A stretch of 64,000 nucleotides of DNA from Mycobacteroides chelonae (GCA_014204435.1 JACHLF010000003.1:124001-188000), one strand, 5' to 3'; shown: positions 27,071 to 38,589, counted from the first letter of the stretch. Numbers and translations are program-made. The notes: generated by a model from the sequence alone, not told the origin.

Positions 27071-28746
27071 TGGATTCATGGAGTCCAGCACGGACCGGGG
27101 CAAGAAGAAACGCGCGAATCGGCGCCATCGTGACCACGGTGCTGCTCGCGGCGGGGTTATTGACCTCGTGTTGGACCTCTGCCGCCAAGACACTCGACTA
27201 TGCCGTTGACGGTCGTCTCACGACATACAACGTCAACAGTGTCGAGGGCAACGCATCGGCCGGAGCGCAGGCATTCAATCGCGTGCTCACCGGTTTCGGC
27301 TTCCACGGGCCCGACGGCCAGGTGATCGCCGACCACGACTTCGGCACCGTCGAGGTGGTGGGCCGCATTCCGCTGGTGCTGGACTACACCATCAACGAGA
27401 AGGCCGTCTACTCCGACGGCAAGCCGTTGACCTGTGAAGACATGGTGCTGGCATGGTTTGCACAGTCGGGCAGACTGCCTGATTTCGACGCGGCCAGCAC
27501 GGCGGGCTACGCCGACATCTCCACGGTCGACTGCAAACCGGGACAGAAGACCGCGCGGGTCACCTTTGCACCCGATCGCGCCTTCACCGACTGGACCCAG
27601 TTGTTCACCGCCACCACGATGTTGCCGTGGCACGTGGTGGCCGACAAGCTCGGCGGGAACATCGATTTGATCGGCGCCATTGCCGCCAACGATGTTCCGA
27701 CACTGCAGAAGATCGCCGATTTCTGGAACAACCAGTGGAACCTCGGGTCCGATCTGGACCTGTCGAAGTTCCCATCGTCGGGCCCCTACAAGCTCGACGG
27801 GTACAACGACGACGGGTCCGTCGTGCTCGTCGCCAACGACAAGTGGTGGGGCAACCCTCCGGTGACCAAGCGGGTCACAGTGTGGCCCAGCGGCATCGAC
27901 GTACAAAAGCGCCTCTCCGACGGGGATCTGGAAGTGGTCGATGTCGCGGCCGGATCGGCCGGGACGCTCACCGCTCCCGACGGTTTCGTGCTCACCGAAG
28001 AACCCGGCTCGGGCGTGGAACAACTCATCTTCGGCGCCGGAGGATCGGTCGGCGCTCCGGATCTGCGTCGCGCGGTGGCCCTGTGCACCCCACGCGATGC
28101 GATCGCGGGAATCGCCGGTGTGCCGGTGATGAATGCGCGGCTGGACACCAGCATCGGCGACTCGTTCGCCTCGGTGGAAGCCGCCGCCGAAGCGGGACGA
28201 TTTATGCGTTCGGATCCAGTCGCGGCCCGTGCCGCCGCGGCGAACCGGCCGCTGACGGTTCGGGTGGGATACCAGGCACCCAATCCGCGTCGTGCGGCGA
28301 TCGTTTCCGCCATGGCGCAGGCCTGCGAGCCTGCCGGGATCACCGTGCAGGACGTTAGCAAGCCCGAGGCCGGACCGGATTCGTTGCGGGACAATCAGAT
28401 TGATGCGCTGCTCAGCTCGACCGGTGGCGCTCCCGGCAGCGGATCGACCGGTTCGTGGCTCATGGACGCATACGCGCTGCGCGCGCGGGAGGGCAAGAAC
28501 CCGGCGAACTACGCCAACGGCCAGATCGACGGCATCATCGCCGCGCTGGCGGTGACCACCAACGCCCGTGATCAGAGCCGGCTGCTCGGTGATGCGTCCG
28601 CGATCCTGTGGAACGATCTGCCGACGCTGCCGCTCTACCGGCAGCCGCGCGTGCTGATCGCGCCGAAGTCGATGTACGCCGCCACGCCGAGCGTCACTCG
28701 GTGGGGTGCGGGATGGAACATGGATCGTTGGGTGCTGCCCGCGTGA
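27070..28746 (+). CDS. Solute-binding lipoprotein, family 5 (peptide ABC transporter type; Rv2585c)
   Basis: A 558-residue lipoprotein. The N-terminus has a signal helix and a lipobox LLTSC (Cys36 predicted to be lipidated). The rest is an SBP family 5 (DppA/OppA) fold: [39 protein letters not shown] and a C-terminal [14 protein letters not shown]. It lies in the Sec operon between secF and apt and has no permease genes beside it, so it either serves a distant transporter or has another role at the cell envelope. It overlaps secF by 1 nt and apt by 4 nt. Confidence 0.87.
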   Translation: MDSWSPARTGARRNARIGAIVTTVLLAAGLLTSCWTSAAKTLDYAVDGRLTTYNVNSVEGNASAGAQAFNRVLTGFGFHGPDGQVIADHDFGTVEVVGRIPLVLDYTINEKAVYSDGKPLTCEDMVLAWFAQSGRLPDFDAASTAGYADISTVDCKPGQKTARVTFAPDRAFTDWTQLFTATTMLPWHVVADKLGGNIDLIGAIAANDVPTLQKIADFWNNQWNLGSDLDLSKFPSSGPYKLDGYNDDGSVVLVANDKWWGNPPVTKRVTVWPSGIDVQKRLSDGDLEVVDVAAGSAGTLTAPDGFVLTEEPGSGVEQLIFGAGGSVGAPDLRRAVALCTPRDAIAGIAGVPVMNARLDTSIGDSFASVEAAAEAGRFMRSDPVAARAAAANRPLTVRVGYQAPNPRRAAIVSAMAQACEPAGITVQDVSKPEAGPDSLRDNQIDALLSSTGGAPGSGSTGSWLMDAYALRAREGKNPANYANGQIDGIIAALAVTTNARDQSRLLGDASAILWNDLPTLPLYRQPRVLIAPKSMYAATPSVTRWGAGWNMDRWVLPA

Positions 28747-29270
28747 CCGACGAGATCGCCGCGCTTGTCGCGTCGCTCACCCGTGAGGTCGCCGACTTTC
28801 CCGAGCCCGGGGTGCAGTTCAAGGATCTGACACCGCTGTTCGCAGACTCCGACGGCTTGTCGCGTGTCACCGACGCGCTTGCCGAAGGCGCTCGCGGTGC
28901 CACGCTCGTCGCCGGAATCGACGCCCGCGGTTTCCTGCTGGGGGCCGCCGTGGCGATCCGGCTCGGAGTAGGCGTATTGGCGGTACGCAAGGCCGGCAAG
29001 TTGCCGCCACCAGTGCATTCGCAGACCTACCAGCTCGAATACGGCACCGCGACGCTAGAGATCCCCGCCGCCGGAGTGGAACTCGCAGGCCGCCGGGTGG
29101 CGATCGTCGACGACGTGCTGGCTACCGGGGGAACGCTGGCGGCAACGGCCAGGCTGCTCAGCGTCGCTGGAGCCGAGGTGATCGGCGCAGGTGTGGTGCT
29201 GGAACTGGCCGATCTCGGTGGCCGCCGGGCCGTGGCGCCGCTGCCATTAACTGCGCTGCGCACCATCTGA
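28743..29270 (+). CDS. apt: Adenine phosphoribosyltransferase
   Basis: A 175-residue purine salvage enzyme converting adenine and PRPP to [18 protein letters not shown] is the N-terminal APT block, [14 protein letters not shown] and [10 protein letters not shown] follow, and [16 protein letters not shown] is the PRPP-binding loop. The GTG overlaps the lipoprotein stop. It sits directly before rel, as in M. tuberculosis. Confidence 0.95.
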   Translation: MTDEIAALVASLTREVADFPEPGVQFKDLTPLFADSDGLSRVTDALAEGARGATLVAGIDARGFLLGAAVAIRLGVGVLAVRKAGKLPPPVHSQTYQLEYGTATLEIPAAGVELAGRRVAIVDDVLATGGTLAATARLLSVAGAEVIGAGVVLELADLGGRRAVAPLPLTALRTI

Positions 29271-29274
29271 GAGA

Positions 29275-29280
29275 TAATCT
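29275..29280 (+). promoter_or_regulatory. relA: Candidate -10 box for rel
   Basis: TAATCT fits TANNNT in the 30-bp gap after the apt stop. It suggests rel can be transcribed independently of the Sec operon. AGGAGG at 29289-29294 is a strong ribosome site before the GTG at 29301. Confidence 0.45.
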
Positions 29281-29300
29281 ATGGCGGTAGGAGGTGAACC

Positions 29301-31667
29301 GTGGCTGACGAGCACGTGCCCAGCGAGAATCAGGTCGCGGTCGAATCCCTGCCTGTCGTGAACGATCCCGGCCCGGTAACTGAGTCACTCCGGGTCAGCG
29401 GCGGCACCATGAGCGCGTCGCGTCGGGTGCGGGCACGGCTGGCACGCCGTATGACCGCTCAGCGCGGTGCCGTCAGCCCGGTCCTGGAACCGCTGATTGC
29501 CGTCCACCGTGAGTTTTACCCCAAGGCAGACCGGTCGGTGCTCCAGCGTGCCTATGAGGTGGCGGAGAGTCGGCATGCCGAACAGTTCCGCAAGTCCGGC
29601 GATCCCTACATCACTCACCCGGTGGCCGTCGCGAACATTTTGGCCGAGCTGGGCATGGATACCACCACGCTGGTTGCCGCGATCCTGCACGACACCGTTG
29701 AGGACACCGGCTACAGCCTGGAGCAGCTGACCGCCGAATTCGGTACCGAGGTCGCCCACCTTGTCGACGGCGTGACCAAGCTCGACAAGGTGGTGCTGGG
29801 CAACGCGGCCGAAGGCGAAACCATCCGCAAGATGATCATCGCCATGGCGCGCGACCCCCGTGTGCTGGTGATCAAGGTGGCCGACCGGCTGCACAACATG
29901 CGCACCATGCGGTTCCTGCCGCCGGAGAAACAGGCGCGCAAGGCCCGCGAGACACTCGAGGTGATTGCGCCGCTGGCACACCGGCTGGGTATGGCCACCG
30001 TCAAGTGGGAGCTCGAAGACCTGTCTTTCGCGATCTTGCACCCCAAGAAGTACGAGGAGATCGTGCGGCTGGTCGCCGACCGGGCGCCCTCGCGCGATAC
30101 CTATCTGGCCAAGGTCCGCGCGGAAATCGTTGCCACCCTCAACGGTTCGCGCATCAGCGCCACCGTCGAGGGGCGCCCCAAGCATTACTGGTCCATCTAC
30201 CAGAAGATGATCGTCAAGGGCCGCGACTTCGACGACATCCACGATCTGGTGGGTGTGCGGATTCTGTGCGACGAGATTCGCGACTGTTACGCCGCGGTGG
30301 GTGTGGTGCACTCCCTGTGGCAGCCGATGGCTGGCCGATTCAAGGACTACATCGCTCAACCACGTTTCGGCGTCTACCAGTCCTTGCACACCACGGTGGT
30401 CGGCCCCGAGGGCAAGCCGCTGGAGGTGCAGATTCGCACTCGCGACATGCACCGCACCGCCGAGTACGGCATCGCCGCGCACTGGCGGTACAAGGAAGCC
30501 AAGGGCCGCAACGGTGTTCCTGCTACCCATGCAGCCGCCGAGATTGACGACATGGCGTGGATGCGCCAGCTGCTCGACTGGCAGCGTGAGGCCGCCGACC
30601 CGGGCGAGTTCCTGGAGTCGTTGCGCTATGACCTGGCGGTCCAGGAGATCTTCGTCTTCACTCCCAAGGGCGATGTGATCACGCTGCCCGCTGGATCGAC
30701 CCCTGTGGATTTCGCCTATGCGGTGCATACCGAGGTGGGCCACCGCTGCATCGGCGCGCGCGTCAACGGCCGCTTGGTGGCACTGGAGCGCAAGCTCGAA
30801 AACGGGGAAGTGGTGGAGGTTTTCACCTCGAAGGCCGCCAACGCCGGGCCCTCACGCGACTGGCAGACCTTCGTGGTCTCGCCCCGCGCGAAGGCCAAGA
30901 TCCGGCAGTGGTTCGCCAAGGAGCGTCGCGAGGAGGCACTCGAAGCAGGTAAGGACGCCATCGCGCGCGAAGTGCGCCGCGGCGGTCTTCCGCTGCAGCG
31001 CTTGGTCAATGGTGAAGGCATGGCCTCGCTGGCCCGTGAGCTGCGTTACCAGGACACCTCGCAGCTCTACACGGCGGTAGGCGAAGGGCACGTGTCGGCC
31101 CGGCACGTGGTGCAGCGCCTCGTCGCGCAACTCGGCGGTGTGGACAGTGCCGAGGAGGAGCTGGCCGAACGGTCCACCCCGTCGACCATGCCGATCCGGC
31201 AGCGGCGCTCCGATGATGTCGGGGTGGCGGTGCCAGGGGCACCTGGCGTGCTGACCAAGCTCGCCAAGTGCTGCACGCCGGTGCCGGGGGATCAGATCCT
31301 CGGTTTCGTCACCCGCGGCGGGGGAGTCAGCGTGCACCGCACCGACTGCACCAACGCCGAATCCCTACAGCAGCAGTCGGAACGGATCATCGAGGTGCAC
31401 TGGGCGCCCTCGGCGTCTTCGGTCTTCTTGGTGGCCATCCAGGTCGAGGCGCTGGACCGGCACCGGCTGCTTTCCGATGTGACCAGGGCACTGGCCGACG
31501 AGCGAGTGAACATCCTGTCGGCCTCGGTGACCACCTCGAACGATCGAGTTGCCATCAGCCGGTTCACCTTTGAAATGGGTGATCCCAAGCACCTGGGACA
31601 CGTGCTCAATGTGGTACGCAATGTCGAAGGCGTCTACGACGTCTACCGGGTCACTTCGGCCGCTTAG
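29301..31667 (+). CDS. relA: Bifunctional (p)ppGpp synthetase/hydrolase Rel
   Basis: A 788-residue RSH enzyme. In order: an HD hydrolase domain ([11 protein letters not shown], and [13 protein letters not shown]), the synthetase domain ([16 protein letters not shown] and [17 protein letters not shown]), a TGS domain ([25 protein letters not shown]), a zinc-finger region ([28 protein letters not shown]) and a C-terminal ACT domain. It makes and degrades the stringent-response alarmone. Both active sites look intact. It ends in a 3-nt TAG overlapping the stop of the convergent beta-lactamase gene. Confidence 0.97.
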   Translation: MADEHVPSENQVAVESLPVVNDPGPVTESLRVSGGTMSASRRVRARLARRMTAQRGAVSPVLEPLIAVHREFYPKADRSVLQRAYEVAESRHAEQFRKSGDPYITHPVAVANILAELGMDTTTLVAAILHDTVEDTGYSLEQLTAEFGTEVAHLVDGVTKLDKVVLGNAAEGETIRKMIIAMARDPRVLVIKVADRLHNMRTMRFLPPEKQARKARETLEVIAPLAHRLGMATVKWELEDLSFAILHPKKYEEIVRLVADRAPSRDTYLAKVRAEIVATLNGSRISATVEGRPKHYWSIYQKMIVKGRDFDDIHDLVGVRILCDEIRDCYAAVGVVHSLWQPMAGRFKDYIAQPRFGVYQSLHTTVVGPEGKPLEVQIRTRDMHRTAEYGIAAHWRYKEAKGRNGVPATHAAAEIDDMAWMRQLLDWQREAADPGEFLESLRYDLAVQEIFVFTPKGDVITLPAGSTPVDFAYAVHTEVGHRCIGARVNGRLVALERKLENGEVVEVFTSKAANAGPSRDWQTFVVSPRAKAKIRQWFAKERREEALEAGKDAIAREVRRGGLPLQRLVNGEGMASLARELRYQDTSQLYTAVGEGHVSARHVVQRLVAQLGGVDSAEEELAERSTPSTMPIRQRRSDDVGVAVPGAPGVLTKLAKCCTPVPGDQILGFVTRGGGVSVHRTDCTNAESLQQQSERIIEVHWAPSASSVFLVAIQVEALDRHRLLSDVTRALADERVNILSASVTTSNDRVAISRFTFEMGDPKHLGHVLNVVRNVEGVYDVYRVTSAA

Positions 31668-32533
31668 ACCCCGAAGGCGTGCAACGCGATTCGGGTGGCC
31701 GCAGCAATCGTGGGCTTACCCTGAGCGGACTTCGGGTCCTCGGGGACGGTGAGCACCGCGACGACAATGGGTGCCCGCCGCGGCGGCCAGATCACGGCGA
31801 TGTCGTTGGTTTGGCCCTCGAATCCGGTGCCGGTCTTGTCGCCGACCGCCCAGCCGGACGGAACCCCTGCCCGGATCGACTGATCGCCGGTGGTGTTCCG
31901 CTTCAACCAGTGGGTGAGCAGGTCGCGTCCCTGAGCATCAAGCCCTTCGTCGAGCACCAGTCTGCGCAGGTTGGTCACCAGCTGCTGCGGGGTCGAGGTG
32001 TCCAGGTCGCCGTCGGGAATGTTCAGCTGATCCTCGGTGCGATCCATGCGAGAGACGTTGTCGCCCAAGCCGCGAACGAACTTCTCGGTCTCCTTGGGGC
32101 CGCCGAGTTGGGTGATCAGCAGATTCGCGCCGGTGTTGTCGCTGTGCCGGATGGTGGCATCGCACAGCTGCGAGACGGTCATGCCCTCGGCGACGTGCTG
32201 TGAGGTGATCGGCGTCCATTCCAGAAGATCGGCCTGTGTGTACTGAATCCGCTTGTCCAACAGGTCAGGAACACTGCGGCGACGGTGCAGGATGGCCGAC
32301 ACGATGAAGATCTTCACCGTCGAGCACATGAGGAAGCGTTCATCGGCTCGATGGCCGACCGTGCGACCCGAACCGGTGTCCAACGCGTACACACCGATGC
32401 GGCCGCCGAAATTCTTTTCCAGTGCGGCGAATTCGTTCGGTGCGGGCTGGCGGTCGTCGCTTCGCGAACAACCGACCGCCACCACCCCCACCGTTGCGAG
32501 GCCACCGACGAGAAGCGCGCGACGCGAAATCAT
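31664..32533 (-). CDS. bla: Class A beta-lactamase, Tat lipoprotein
   Basis: A 289-residue class A serine beta-lactamase. All motifs are present: S71-T-V-K74, S131-D-N133, E167-D-Q-L-N171 (omega loop) and K233-T-G. The N-terminus [11 protein letters not shown] is twin-arginine-like and VAVGC ends in a lipobox Cys22, so it is predicted to be exported by Tat and lipidated. The SDN motif, unlike the SDG of M. tuberculosis BlaC, is a point of interest for inhibitor response. Length and place next to rel match Bla of M. abscessus. It starts 1 nt after ppiB, on the same strand, so the two are likely co-transcribed. Confidence 0.93.
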   Translation of the reverse strand: MISRRALLVGGLATVGVVAVGCSRSDDRQPAPNEFAALEKNFGGRIGVYALDTGSGRTVGHRADERFLMCSTVKIFIVSAILHRRRSVPDLLDKRIQYTQADLLEWTPITSQHVAEGMTVSQLCDATIRHSDNTGANLLITQLGGPKETEKFVRGLGDNVSRMDRTEDQLNIPDGDLDTSTPQQLVTNLRRLVLDEGLDAQGRDLLTHWLKRNTTGDQSIRAGVPSGWAVGDKTGTGFEGQTNDIAVIWPPRRAPIVVAVLTVPEDPKSAQGKPTIAAATRIALHAFGV

Positions 32534-32534
32534 G

Positions 32535-33458
<924 letters not shown>

Positions 33459-33484
33459 CGTGCTCTCCTTCTAGGGCGTCCGTT

Positions 33485-33514
33485 GAAGAATCATCGAAGA
33501 ATCATCGAAGAATC
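33485..33514. repeat. Tandem 11-bp direct repeat in the ppiB promoter region
   Basis: GAAGAATCATC is repeated at 33485-33495 and 33496-33506, with a third partial copy GAAGAATC at 33507-33514. It lies in the 124-bp divergent gap, 27 bp from the ppiB start, and may bind a regulator of ppiB-bla. Confidence 0.65.
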
Positions 33515-33570
33515 TAGGTCGCCAGAGAGTGTGCCAGCCACACCTGAGAGAAGGTGCAGGACCCGCCGCC

Positions 33571-33576
33571 TAAGCT
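33571..33576 (+). promoter_or_regulatory. -10 box for leaderless transcription of the Rv2581c-type gene
   Basis: TAAGCT fits TANNNT and ends 7 bp before the GTG at 33583, so the transcript would start at the start codon. There is no ribosome site. Confidence 0.5.
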
Positions 33577-33582
33577 GGTCGG

Positions 33583-34254
33583 GTGCTGATCACCGGTTTT
33601 CCCGCGGGCATGTTCGCCACCAACTGCTATATCGTGGCGCCCCACGAGGGCGGCCCCGCCCTCATCATCGACCCCGGGCAGGACGCCATCCCCGGCGTCA
33701 AGGAGATCCTTGCCGAGCGTGACCTCACCCCCGAGGCGGTGTTGCTCACCCATGGGCATCTGGACCACACCTGGACGGCGCAGCCGCTTGCCGATGAATA
33801 CGGAATCCCGGTCTACATCCACGCCGACGACCGCGCGATGCTCGCCGACCCGCTCGCCGGAATCGGTCCGGGGCTGGGGCAATTCATCCAGGGCCAGCAG
33901 TTCACTGAGCCCAATGAGCTCGTCGAGATCGGCGACGGCGACAAGCTGGAATTGGCCGGGATCACCCTGACCGTCGATCACACGCCGGGGCACACCCGGG
34001 GTTCGGTTGTGTTCGGCATCGAGGTCGACAGCGACAGCGGGCCCGTCAATGTGGTGTTCAGCGGTGACACCCTGTTCCAGATGTCTATCGGGCGCACCGA
34101 TCTGCCCGGTGGAAACCACCAGCAGCTGCTCGATTCGATCGCGGCCAAACTGCTCACCCGCGATGACTCGACCGTGGTGCTGCCGGGACACGGCAACGCC
34201 ACCAGCATTGGTGACGAGCGACGCGCCAACCCGTTCCTCGGGGAAGTCCAGTGA
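33583..34254 (+). CDS. Metallo-beta-lactamase fold hydrolase, glyoxalase II-like
   Basis: A 223-residue protein with the metal motif THGHLDHT (H57, H59, D61, H62), [17 protein letters not shown] and a late LPGHGNATS His. It belongs to the glyoxalase II/persulfide hydrolase group (Rv2581c type) and probably hydrolyses a thioester such as S-lactoyl-mycothiol; the substrate is inferred. It overlaps hisS by 4 nt, as in other mycobacteria. Confidence 0.9.
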   Translation: MLITGFPAGMFATNCYIVAPHEGGPALIIDPGQDAIPGVKEILAERDLTPEAVLLTHGHLDHTWTAQPLADEYGIPVYIHADDRAMLADPLAGIGPGLGQFIQGQQFTEPNELVEIGDGDKLELAGITLTVDHTPGHTRGSVVFGIEVDSDSGPVNVVFSGDTLFQMSIGRTDLPGGNHQQLLDSIAAKLLTRDDSTVVLPGHGNATSIGDERRANPFLGEVQ

Positions 34255-35540
34255 GCGAGAAGACCGTCAGTGCCTCATCCTTCCGTGCTCCCAAGGGCAT
34301 TCCGGATTACACGCCACCGGATTCCGCGCAGTTCCTAGCCGTCCGTGACGGGCTGCTGGAGCAGGCGCGACTGGCTGGGTACGGCTACATCGAGCTGCCC
34401 GTCTTCGAGGAAACCGGGCTGTTCGCCCGTGGTGTGGGCGAGTCCACCGATGTGGTCAGCAAGGAGATGTACACCTTTGCCGACCGTGGCGAACGGTCGG
34501 TGACGCTGCGCCCCGAGGGCACGGCCTCGGTGATGCGTGCGGTCATCGAACACGGCCTGGACCGGGGCCAGCTTCCGGTGAAACTCCGTTACGCCGGGCC
34601 CTTTTTCCGGTACGAGCGTCCGCAGGCCGGCCGCTATCGCCAGCTGCAGCAGGTGGGCGTGGAAGCGATCGGCGTCGACGACCCGGCGCTGGACGCCGAG
34701 GTGATCGCGATCGCCGACGCGGGGTACCGGTCGCTGGGGTTGACCGGCTTCCGACTGGAGATCAGCTCGCTGGGTGATGCCTCCTGCCGCCCGCAATATC
34801 GAGAGTTGTTGCAGGAATTCCTCTTTGGCCTGGACCTGGACGAGGCGACGCGGGAACGGGCCCGTATCAACCCGATTCGCGTGCTCGACGACAAGCGGCC
34901 CGAGGTGCGCGAGTTGACGGCCGATGCGCCGCTGATGCTCGATCATCTCTCCGAGGAGGCCAAGGCGCATTTCGGCCAGGTCCTAGGCCATCTGGACGGC
35001 CTGGGCGTGCAGTACGTGGTGAATCCACGGTTGGTGCGCGGCTTGGACTACTACACCAAGACCACATTCGAATTCGTGCATGACGGGCTCGGCGCGCAGT
35101 CCGGGATCGGCGGCGGCGGACGCTACGACGGCCTGATGGCGCAGCTCGGGGGACAGTCGTTGTCCGGTATCGGCTTTGGGCTCGGGGTGGACAGAACCCT
35201 GCTGGCGCTGCGGGCCGAGGGTGTCACGGTGGGGGACAGCGGGCGATGCGAGGTGTTCTGCGTGCCGCTGGGGCAGGACGCCAAGTCGGTGCTCGTGAAG
35301 GTGGCGGCCCAGTTGCGGGACGCCGGGATTCGCACCGATATCGCCTACGGAGACCGTGGTCTCAAGGGGGCGATGCGCGGAGCGGACCGCTCCGGTGCCT
35401 CCATCGCGCTCGTCGCCGGCGACCGGGAAATCGGTGAGGGAAACATCGAGCTCAAGACGCTCGCGGACGGCGTGCAGCAGCCCGTGTCGATCGGTTCGAT
35501 TGTCGACGAAGTAACGGCGCGGCTAGCATCGCGGATATGA
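34251..35540 (+). CDS. hisS: Histidyl-tRNA synthetase
   Basis: A 429-residue class II synthetase charging tRNA-His. [11 protein letters not shown] is the N-terminal signature, [13 protein letters not shown] and [16 protein letters not shown] form motif 2, [15 protein letters not shown] is the histidine A loop and [13 protein letters not shown] motif 3; a C-terminal anticodon-binding domain follows. It overlaps both neighbours by 4 nt. Confidence 0.97.
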   Translation: MSEKTVSASSFRAPKGIPDYTPPDSAQFLAVRDGLLEQARLAGYGYIELPVFEETGLFARGVGESTDVVSKEMYTFADRGERSVTLRPEGTASVMRAVIEHGLDRGQLPVKLRYAGPFFRYERPQAGRYRQLQQVGVEAIGVDDPALDAEVIAIADAGYRSLGLTGFRLEISSLGDASCRPQYRELLQEFLFGLDLDEATRERARINPIRVLDDKRPEVRELTADAPLMLDHLSEEAKAHFGQVLGHLDGLGVQYVVNPRLVRGLDYYTKTTFEFVHDGLGAQSGIGGGGRYDGLMAQLGGQSLSGIGFGLGVDRTLLALRAEGVTVGDSGRCEVFCVPLGQDAKSVLVKVAAQLRDAGIRTDIAYGDRGLKGAMRGADRSGASIALVAGDREIGEGNIELKTLADGVQQPVSIGSIVDEVTARLASRI

Positions 35541-35959
35541 CACGTATGGGACGTATCACCGCAGCTCTGCTCGCCACGGCCAGCACCGCAACCCTGACGA
35601 TAGCGCTGGCGCCGGCCGCGCAGGCGGCGCCGCACCAGGTGAAGTACGTGATCAGCTCCGACCGTGACTTCCTTTCGCAGACGCTCGTGCTGCAGACCGA
35701 GCCGCCGAGCCAGGCCGCCTACGACTCGGAATCGAGCAAGTACTTGGTGCGCAACTCGACTCGCATCGCGCCCGATGCTCCGTTCGTCGTCGAGACCACC
35801 CTGAACGACCCGACGCAGTGGGCATATGTGAGCGCCAGCGCCGCGGCCAAGGCCGTCACCGGTGCTCCCGTCTTCCACTGCGAGGTGTACGTGGACGGCG
35901 CCCTGGCCACCCAGGCCGACGGAGAGACCGCCGTCACCTGCTCGCTGCGCAAGTGGTAG
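35537..35959 (+). CDS. Secreted protein with MmpS-like fold
   Basis: A 140-residue protein with a Sec signal peptide ([25 protein letters not shown], cleavage near residue 31). The mature part has the strand pattern and paired cysteines ([13 protein letters not shown] and AVTCSLRKW) of small secreted mycobacterial proteins related to the soluble domain of MmpS. Function unknown. It starts in the hisS stop codon (ATGA) and is therefore probably co-transcribed. Confidence 0.72.
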   Translation: MTRMGRITAALLATASTATLTIALAPAAQAAPHQVKYVISSDRDFLSQTLVLQTEPPSQAAYDSESSKYLVRNSTRIAPDAPFVVETTLNDPTQWAYVSASAAAKAVTGAPVFHCEVYVDGALATQADGETAVTCSLRKW

Positions 35960-35963
35960 CCGC

Positions 35964-36314
35964 TTAGCCCGCGAACACGTACACCCACGCCGTCGCACCC
36001 GAACGTAGCGGTACGGAAATACGTCGATAGTCGTCGACTTCGTACTCGTCGGCGGCGGCCAGCTGCTCGGCGGTGATCGAGAAGACCGTGCCGGAAACCT
36101 GCGCGGCCGAGTCGGCCGACGGACGCAGGATGGGGTGGCGATCGCTGCCGCTGGCCGCGATGACATGCGGGTCGGTGATGGTCACGTAGTCCAGGTCGAA
36201 TCCCACGATGGCATCGGCATGCCCGTTGAGTTCCTCGCCGAACGTGGTGCGCTGTACTTCGGCCTGTTGCAGGGTTCCGTAGGAGAACAGGAGCTCTGTC
36301 GCGGTATCCGTCAC
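35964..36314 (-). CDS. Gamma-glutamylcyclotransferase-like protein
   Basis: A 116-residue protein with LFSYGTLQQAEVQRTTFG, the YGTLR-like signature of the gamma-glutamylcyclotransferase (AIG2/BtrG) fold, and EYEVDDYRRISVPL containing the catalytic-type Glu. The family releases 5-oxoproline from gamma-glutamyl amines. The GTG at 36314 is the start; a longer open frame upstream is antisense to the radical SAM gene. It converges with the hisS operon, with 4 bp between the stops. Confidence 0.83.
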   Translation of the reverse strand: MTDTATELLFSYGTLQQAEVQRTTFGEELNGHADAIVGFDLDYVTITDPHVIAASGSDRHPILRPSADSAAQVSGTVFSITAEQLAAADEYEVDDYRRISVPLRSGATAWVYVFAG

Positions 36315-36355
36315 GCGACAAGTCAACCAGGCCGCCGTGTTTGACGCATGCGGTG

Positions 36356-36639
36356 TCAGCTGCCGAGGCGCACGGCACCGTCGGGGCCGATGCACCAGCC
36401 GGGGTTGTGGGCGACTTCCCAGATCAGCCCGTTGGGGTCCTGTACGTGGGCGTGGAACACCCCGCCGAACTGACCGGGCTGTGGCGGCTTGAAGACCGTG
36501 CCTCCCGGCGCCTGCATGGACCCTCGTTGAATTTGTCCGCCAGGAAAAAGCCCAGCAGCTGTCCGGGGGCGGCCTGATAGAAGATGATCTCACCCTCGAC
36601 ATCGAGTAGCGAGGTCCAGCCCAGCGTGCCGATTGACAC
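36356..36639 (-). pseudogene. Decayed VOC (glyoxalase/bleomycin resistance-type) gene
   Basis: Two frames read as parts of one VOC protein: [35 protein letters not shown], then in another frame [39 protein letters not shown], ending at TGA 36356. The N-terminal strand and most of the linker between them are missing, so the gene has both a frameshift near 36535 and internal deletion. No activity is expected. Confidence 0.75.
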
Positions 36640-36644
36640 GCGTA

Positions 36645-36660
36645 TCGAACATATGTTCGC
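36645..36660 (+). promoter_or_regulatory. LexA (SOS) box upstream of the radical SAM gene
   Basis: TCGAACATATGTTCGC matches TCGAAC-N4-GTTCGA with one change at the last base; CGAACATATGTTCG is a perfect 14-bp palindrome. It lies 8 bp before the ATG at 36669, overlapping the likely -10 region. The homologue Rv2578c has been listed as part of the M. tuberculosis DNA-damage regulon. Confidence 0.82.
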
Positions 36661-36668
36661 ATAGGGGT

Positions 36669-37676
36669 ATGCGATGGGACGGTCAGACGCTGGATGCTGA
36701 CGACGGTGCGCTCCCGGGTTTGGAGCGGATCGGTCTGGTGCACAGCGTGAGCACGCCGGAGTTCGAGGGCATTACCTTTCACGAGGTGCTGTGCAAGTCC
36801 GCGCTCAACAAGGTCCCGGCCGTGTCTATGTTGCCGTTTCGCTTCACTGTCAATGCTTTTCGTGGCTGCGTGCATGCCTGCCGCTATTGCTTCGCGCGTC
36901 CGACCCACGAGTACCTGGAGTTCGACGGCGGTGCCGATTTCGACAACAAGATCGTGGTCAAGACGAACCTGGTTTCGGTGCTCAGGAAGGAGCTGCGGCG
37001 CACATCGTGGAGCCGTGAGACCGTCGCGCTCGGGACCAACACCGATCCCTATCAACGGGCGGAGGGGCGATACCAGCTCATGCCGGGCGTCATTGCGGCG
37101 CTGGCTGATTCGGGCACATCGATGTCGATTCTCACCAAAGGAACCCTGCTGCGCCGCGATCTGCCGCTGCTTGCCGAGGCGTCCCGGCAGGTTTCGGTGA
37201 GTCTGGGGATATCGCTGGCGATCGGCGACGAGACGTTGTGCCGGGAAATCGAGCCGGGGGTACCGACGCCGCAGGCGAGGCTGTCGTTGATCACTGCGGC
37301 ACGCGAGGCTGGGTTTGCACCGCATGTGATGGTGGCGCCGGTGCTTCCGTTCCTGACCGACACGGTGGAGCATCTTGACGACCTGTTGGGCCGTATCGCG
37401 GACGCCGGTGCGGCCGGTGTCACGGTTTTTCCTCTGCATTTGCGCGGAAGCACACGGGGATGGTTCATGTCGTGGGTCTCGCAATCGCGTCCCGAGCTGG
37501 TGGGCCGCTACCGAGAGCTGTACCGCAAGGGCGCGTACGTTCCCGCCGAGTACCGGGCATGGTTGCGTGAGCGGGTGGGGCCGCTGGTGGGCAAGCACGG
37601 CCTGTCCTCGCATCGCGAAGAAATCCCAACGCGACCAATGAAGTTGGCGCCCACGCTGGAGCCGACGCTGTTCTGA
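36669..37676 (+). CDS. Radical SAM protein (Rv2578c type), SOS-controlled
   Basis: A 335-residue protein. The cluster motif is CVHACRYC (CX3CX2C) followed by FARPTHEYLEFD. GTNTDPYQRAEGRY and ILTKGTLLRRDLPLL are further conserved blocks shared with the spore photoproduct lyase-like and Rv2578c group. It binds a 4Fe-4S cluster and cleaves S-adenosylmethionine; the substrate is unknown. Start ATG 36669 keeps the MRW N-terminus of the family. The upstream LexA box suggests a role in the response to DNA damage. Confidence 0.86.
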   Translation: MRWDGQTLDADDGALPGLERIGLVHSVSTPEFEGITFHEVLCKSALNKVPAVSMLPFRFTVNAFRGCVHACRYCFARPTHEYLEFDGGADFDNKIVVKTNLVSVLRKELRRTSWSRETVALGTNTDPYQRAEGRYQLMPGVIAALADSGTSMSILTKGTLLRRDLPLLAEASRQVSVSLGISLAIGDETLCREIEPGVPTPQARLSLITAAREAGFAPHVMVAPVLPFLTDTVEHLDDLLGRIADAGAAGVTVFPLHLRGSTRGWFMSWVSQSRPELVGRYRELYRKGAYVPAEYRAWLRERVGPLVGKHGLSSHREEIPTRPMKLAPTLEPTLF

Positions 37677-37701
37677 CTGCGTCCTCGTCGGCCGCCGAGA
37701 T

Positions 37702-38589
37702 CTAGTTCAGGTTGTCCGCGTTGAAGGTGTCGCAGGTGCGGAAATCGCCGGTGTCGTATCCCTGGGTGAACCAGCGCTGACGCTGCTCGGACGAACCGTG
37801 CGACCAGGCCTCGGGATTGACGCGTCCGGTGGCCCGCTTCTGGATCCGGTCGTCACCCACCGAGGATGCGGCCGACAACGCGTCGCGAATGTCCTGTTCC
37901 GTCAACGGCTTCAGGAACGGAACGCCGGTACCTTCCTGGACGGTGGTCGATGCGTGCTTTGCCCACACGCCTGCGTAGCAGTCGGCCTGCAGCTCGGTGC
38001 ATACACCGCCGCCGGCCTGTCCCTCGGCGCAGCGGTGATTCTTGCCCAGCACGCCGAACAGGTTCTGGACGTGATGGCCGAACTCGTGGGCCACCACATA
38101 CTCCTGGGCCAGCGGACCACCGCTGGATCCGAATTGGTCGACCAGCACCTGGAAGAAGCTGGTGTCGAAGTACGCGGTCTGATCGGCGGGGCAGTAGAAG
38201 GGGCCGACCTCTGTGGAGGCTGCGCCGCATCCGGTGTTCACCTGGCCGCTGAACAGTTTCACGCCTGGCCGCGGATACTTCGGCCCGAGGATCTGTGTCC
38301 AGACCGCGTCTACCGAGTTCCCCGTCGCGATGATGCGGCAGTCCAACGATTTGTTGGCGTCGTCTCCGGTTTTGCAGTGGCTGAAGTCTTGCGTCTGCTC
38401 CTGCGCCGGACCCGACTGCTGTTGGCTCTGTTGTTGCAGAACCTGGCTGGGGTCACCGCCGAGCAGCATGACCACCACCGCGATCAGCAACCCGCCGACG
38501 CCACCGCCGATGGCCATCTTGGGGCCGCGGCCCATGCCGCCGCCGGAGGTGGTGCTGGTGTCGATCTGCATGCCTTCGTTGAAGGTCAT
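37702..38589 (-). CDS. Neutral zinc metallopeptidase, YpfJ family (Rv2575 type)
   Basis: A 295-residue protein with a Gly-rich N-terminus, one transmembrane helix (about 25-45), a Gln-rich linker and a zincin domain. HEFGHH at 168-173 is the zinc motif, and LQADCYAGVWA supplies the third ligand region. Cysteines are paired in the extracytoplasmic part. Family function is unknown. It is divergent from the carboxylesterase gene across a 174-bp gap with no other feature. Confidence 0.87.
   Translation of the reverse strand: MTFNEGMQIDTSTTSGGGMGRGPKMAIGGGVGGLLIAVVVMLLGGDPSQVLQQQSQQQSGPAQEQTQDFSHCKTGDDANKSLDCRIIATGNSVDAVWTQILGPKYPRPGVKLFSGQVNTGCGAASTEVGPFYCPADQTAYFDTSFFQVLVDQFGSSGGPLAQEYVVAHEFGHHVQNLFGVLGKNHRCAEGQAGGGVCTELQADCYAGVWAKHASTTVQEGTGVPFLKPLTEQDIRDALSAASSVGDDRIQKRATGRVNPEAWSHGSSEQRQRWFTQGYDTGDFRTCDTFNADNLN

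Noticed and set aside
35964..37613. A 549-codon open frame on the - strand
   Set aside because: Only its last 116 codons (from GTG 36314) match a family. The rest is antisense to the radical SAM gene and out of frame with the VOC remnant.
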